Shown: piece after piece, positions 62,434 to 64,000 of the stretch | How positions within the stretch are numbered: position 1 is the first letter of the stretch | Layout of the letters: every line of letters starts with the position of its first letter | DNA from: Geoalkalibacter subterraneus | GTDB taxonomy: Bacteria > Desulfobacterota > Desulfuromonadia > Desulfuromonadales > Geoalkalibacteraceae | Direction of reading: 5' to 3' | DNA length: 64,000 bases | NCBI RefSeq assembly: GCF_000827125.1 | Contig: NZ_CP010311.1 | Coordinates: forward strand, 1,736,001 to 1,800,000 | Notes under the pieces: model-generated | What the model was told of the DNA's origin: nothing | Seen by the model: the letters and a program-made list of their open reading frames with translations, nothing else | Databases searched by the model: none | Program-made: the position numbers and the translations under genes

Positions 62434-63072
62434 TTATTCTGAATCTTTCCATGTTTTCTCCAGGAAAAGATCGCGGCCGGACCCCGAGCGGTAGAAGCGG
62501 TATCTCAAAGGGTTTTCCTTGTAGTAATCCTGGTGATAGGCTTCAGCCGGATAGAACGCCGACGCCGGAAGGATTTCAGTGACGATGGGTCGCTTGAATT
62601 TTCCCGATCGCGCTAACTCTTCCCGGGACTGTTCCGCCTGGCGGCGCTGCTCTTCATCCAGGTAGAAGATGGCGCTGCGATACTGACTGCCACGATCAAT
62701 GAACTGTCCTCCATCATCGGTCGGGTCGATGTTCCTCCAGAACACCTCCAACAATTCCGGGTAGCTGATTTGCTCAGGGTCATAGCTGATTTCAACCGCC
62801 TCAAGGTGGCCGGTTATTCCAGATGTCACCTGTTCATAGGAAGGATTTTTTACAGTTCCCCCTGTGTATCCTGAAACGACGGAAACAACTCCCGGCAGTT
62901 TTTCAAAAGGCGGTTCCATACACCAGAAGCATCCTCCGGCAAAAATGGCTTTTTTGATGGTCTGCGGTTCTTTATCCATATCGTAACTCTCCTCTGCGGC
63001 ATGCGCTGAAAAAGAAGATGTCACAGCCATGACCGTAAATATGCCAAATGAAATGAAAAGTGTTCTTAACAT
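62434..63072 (-). CDS. msrA: Peptide-methionine (S)-S-oxide reductase, exported
   Basis: A 212-residue MsrA with a signal peptide (1-25, ending SAHA). The active-site GGCFWCMEP has catalytic Cys48; [15 protein letters not shown] and [13 protein letters not shown] are the family's other conserved blocks. A periplasmic MsrA is less common than the cytoplasmic form. It converges with the membrane electron carrier. Confidence 0.92.
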   Translation of the reverse strand: MLRTLFISFGIFTVMAVTSSFSAHAAEESYDMDKEPQTIKKAIFAGGCFWCMEPPFEKLPGVVSVVSGYTGGTVKNPSYEQVTSGITGHLEAVEISYDPEQISYPELLEVFWRNIDPTDDGGQFIDRGSQYRSAIFYLDEEQRRQAEQSREELARSGKFKRPIVTEILPASAFYPAEAYHQDYYKENPLRYRFYRSGSGRDLFLEKTWKDSE

Positions 63073-63278
63073 GGCGTCCCTCTGAAATCAGATGGTCTCG
63101 TTCTGTGAAGAGCAGATTCCGGTCTTCAGAATCTACACCAAAATTATTGCGTTACAAGGATACGATTTGACTCGACGGTGAATGAGCACCGTTTTCGACC
63201 GCGCAATTTGCCTTCGTTCTCTCATGAGATAAGATGATAATGTCAAAGTGAAAGAACTACTTTTCGGGAGGTTATGGC

Positions 63279-63995
63279 ATGTCCTTGCTGGAAATGCGCA
63301 ATATCGTTTACCGGACCCCTGACCGCACCATTATCGACCACCTGGATATGTCCCTTGATTCCGGCGAGGTGCATGCCCTGATCGGGACCAATGGCACAGG
63401 AAAAAGCACCCTTGCATATCTGATCATGGGGTGCAGCAGACAGAGCCCGCAGCAAGGGGAGATTGTTTTTGACGGACAAAAAATCAACGATCTTGAAATC
63501 CACGAACGTGCGCGTCTTGGGATCTCGCTGGCCTGGCAGGAACCGGTTCGATTCGAAGGCCTGAGGGTGGATGAGTATCTTTGCCTGCATGACAAAACAC
63601 TCGACGCCGATTCGTACCTGAAACAGGTTGGACTGGATCCCTCTTCGTACGCCAAACGAATGGTCGACAAGAATCTCAGCGGTGGTGAACGGAAACGGAT
63701 AGAACTCGCATCGGTGCTGGCGCTTAAACCTCGCCTAGCGATTCTCGACGAGCCTGATTCAGGCATCGATATGCTGTCGACCCGGGATATCCTCCAGGTG
63801 ATCGATTCTTTCAGGCAATCCGGTGCGGCAGTTCTGCTCATCACTCACCGCGAAGAGATTGCCGGCTGCGCCGATCATGCCTCCCAGATCTGTGACGGCC
63901 GCATCGTGTGCACCGGCGATCCTCGGCATGTGGCCGCTCACTATCAGAACAGAAAATGTCTTTTGTGCGACGGAGTGGAGTGTGGATATGAGTGA
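63279..63995 (+). CDS. SufC-like ABC ATPase
   Basis: A 238-residue ATPase behind GGGAGG. Walker A GTNGTGKST (37-45), signature NLSGGERKR, Walker B RLAILDEPDSGID, switch His in LITHREE: the SufC pattern, including the tail LLCDGVECGYE with two Cys. SufC drives Fe-S cluster assembly with SufB and SufD. The next ATG overlaps its stop, presumably the SufB/D-like partner outside the window. Confidence 0.85.
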   Translation: MSLLEMRNIVYRTPDRTIIDHLDMSLDSGEVHALIGTNGTGKSTLAYLIMGCSRQSPQQGEIVFDGQKINDLEIHERARLGISLAWQEPVRFEGLRVDEYLCLHDKTLDADSYLKQVGLDPSSYAKRMVDKNLSGGERKRIELASVLALKPRLAILDEPDSGIDMLSTRDILQVIDSFRQSGAAVLLITHREEIAGCADHASQICDGRIVCTGDPRHVAAHYQNRKCLLCDGVECGYE

Positions 63996-64000
63996 AAATG
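63988..64000 (+). CDS. Start of next gene, cut by window edge (SufB/SufD-like partner expected)
   Basis: ATGAGTGAAAAT (MSEN) begins inside the last codons of the SufC-like gene. Only four codons are visible; the identity is inferred from gene order. Confidence 0.4.

Noticed and set aside
62129-62452. 107-residue minus-strand ORF between the CcdA-like gene and msrA
   Set aside because: Overlaps the end of the membrane-protein gene, lacks a ribosome site and matches no family I know.

Overview
This window reads as chromosome of a Desulfuromonadales-like deltaproteobacterium (Geobacter/Desulfuromonas/Pelobacter relatives). The placement is inferred from gene content: an exosortase/PEP-CTERM system with the PrsK/PrsR two-component pair, a sigma-54 promoter, a cyclic-di-GMP-I riboswitch, two TIGR03790-type proteins, and abundant REP-like repeats with a RAYT transposase. 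No rRNA or tRNA gene was recognised.

Layout. 1-3060: long repeats built from 9-nt-periodic words, enclosing two small cassettes (an unknown small gene pair and MntA/HepT). 3146-22945: an exopolysaccharide locus with an ABC-2 exporter (Wzm/Wzt-like), a pyruvyltransferase-like protein, a GT2, several GT4s, a GT9, an O-ligase/Wzy-like membrane protein, a GT4-CapK pair and a heparinase II/III-like protein. Inside it lies 16045-16605, the fused wreck of a second GT4-CapK pair. 22946-31510: REP elements, a RAYT that carries a REP pair inside its own reading frame, and a series of toxin-antitoxin modules, some intact and some broken. 31628-34307: a third CapK homologue and the second TIGR03790 protein. 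34378-35012: PIN toxin and antitoxin. 35212-43928: exosortase, EpsI, PrsK, rmlBDAC (dTDP-rhamnose) and PrsR. 43960-44622: a 153-bp tandem REP array. 44613-49926: a GAF/kinase/HD-GYP-like protein, a riboswitch-controlled subtilase and a PEP-CTERM protein behind a near-consensus sigma-54 promoter. 50096-57985: housekeeping genes (trmL, two metY-like genes, NFACT, map, membrane proteins). 58012-60730: debris (truncated tex, truncated DUF2959 gene), YefM/YoeB and MsrB. 60878-63072: a CcdA-like membrane reductase and exported MsrA. The right edge starts a SufC-like operon.

How the parts fit (inference). The glycosyltransferases and Rml enzymes would build and export an extracellular polysaccharide. 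Exosortase would process the PEP-CTERM protein, PrsK/PrsR would switch its gene on through sigma-54, and c-di-GMP would tune a secreted protease next to it: a matrix-building programme. MsrA, MsrB and the CcdA-like protein could form a periplasmic methionine-repair chain.

Most notable: paired 103-bp hairpins with compensatory changes flanking the NFACT gene; REP stems that change sequence but keep pairing; nested palindromes built from a shared set of periodic words; and the GT4-CapK fusion pseudogene. All functional calls are from reading translations; no database search was run.
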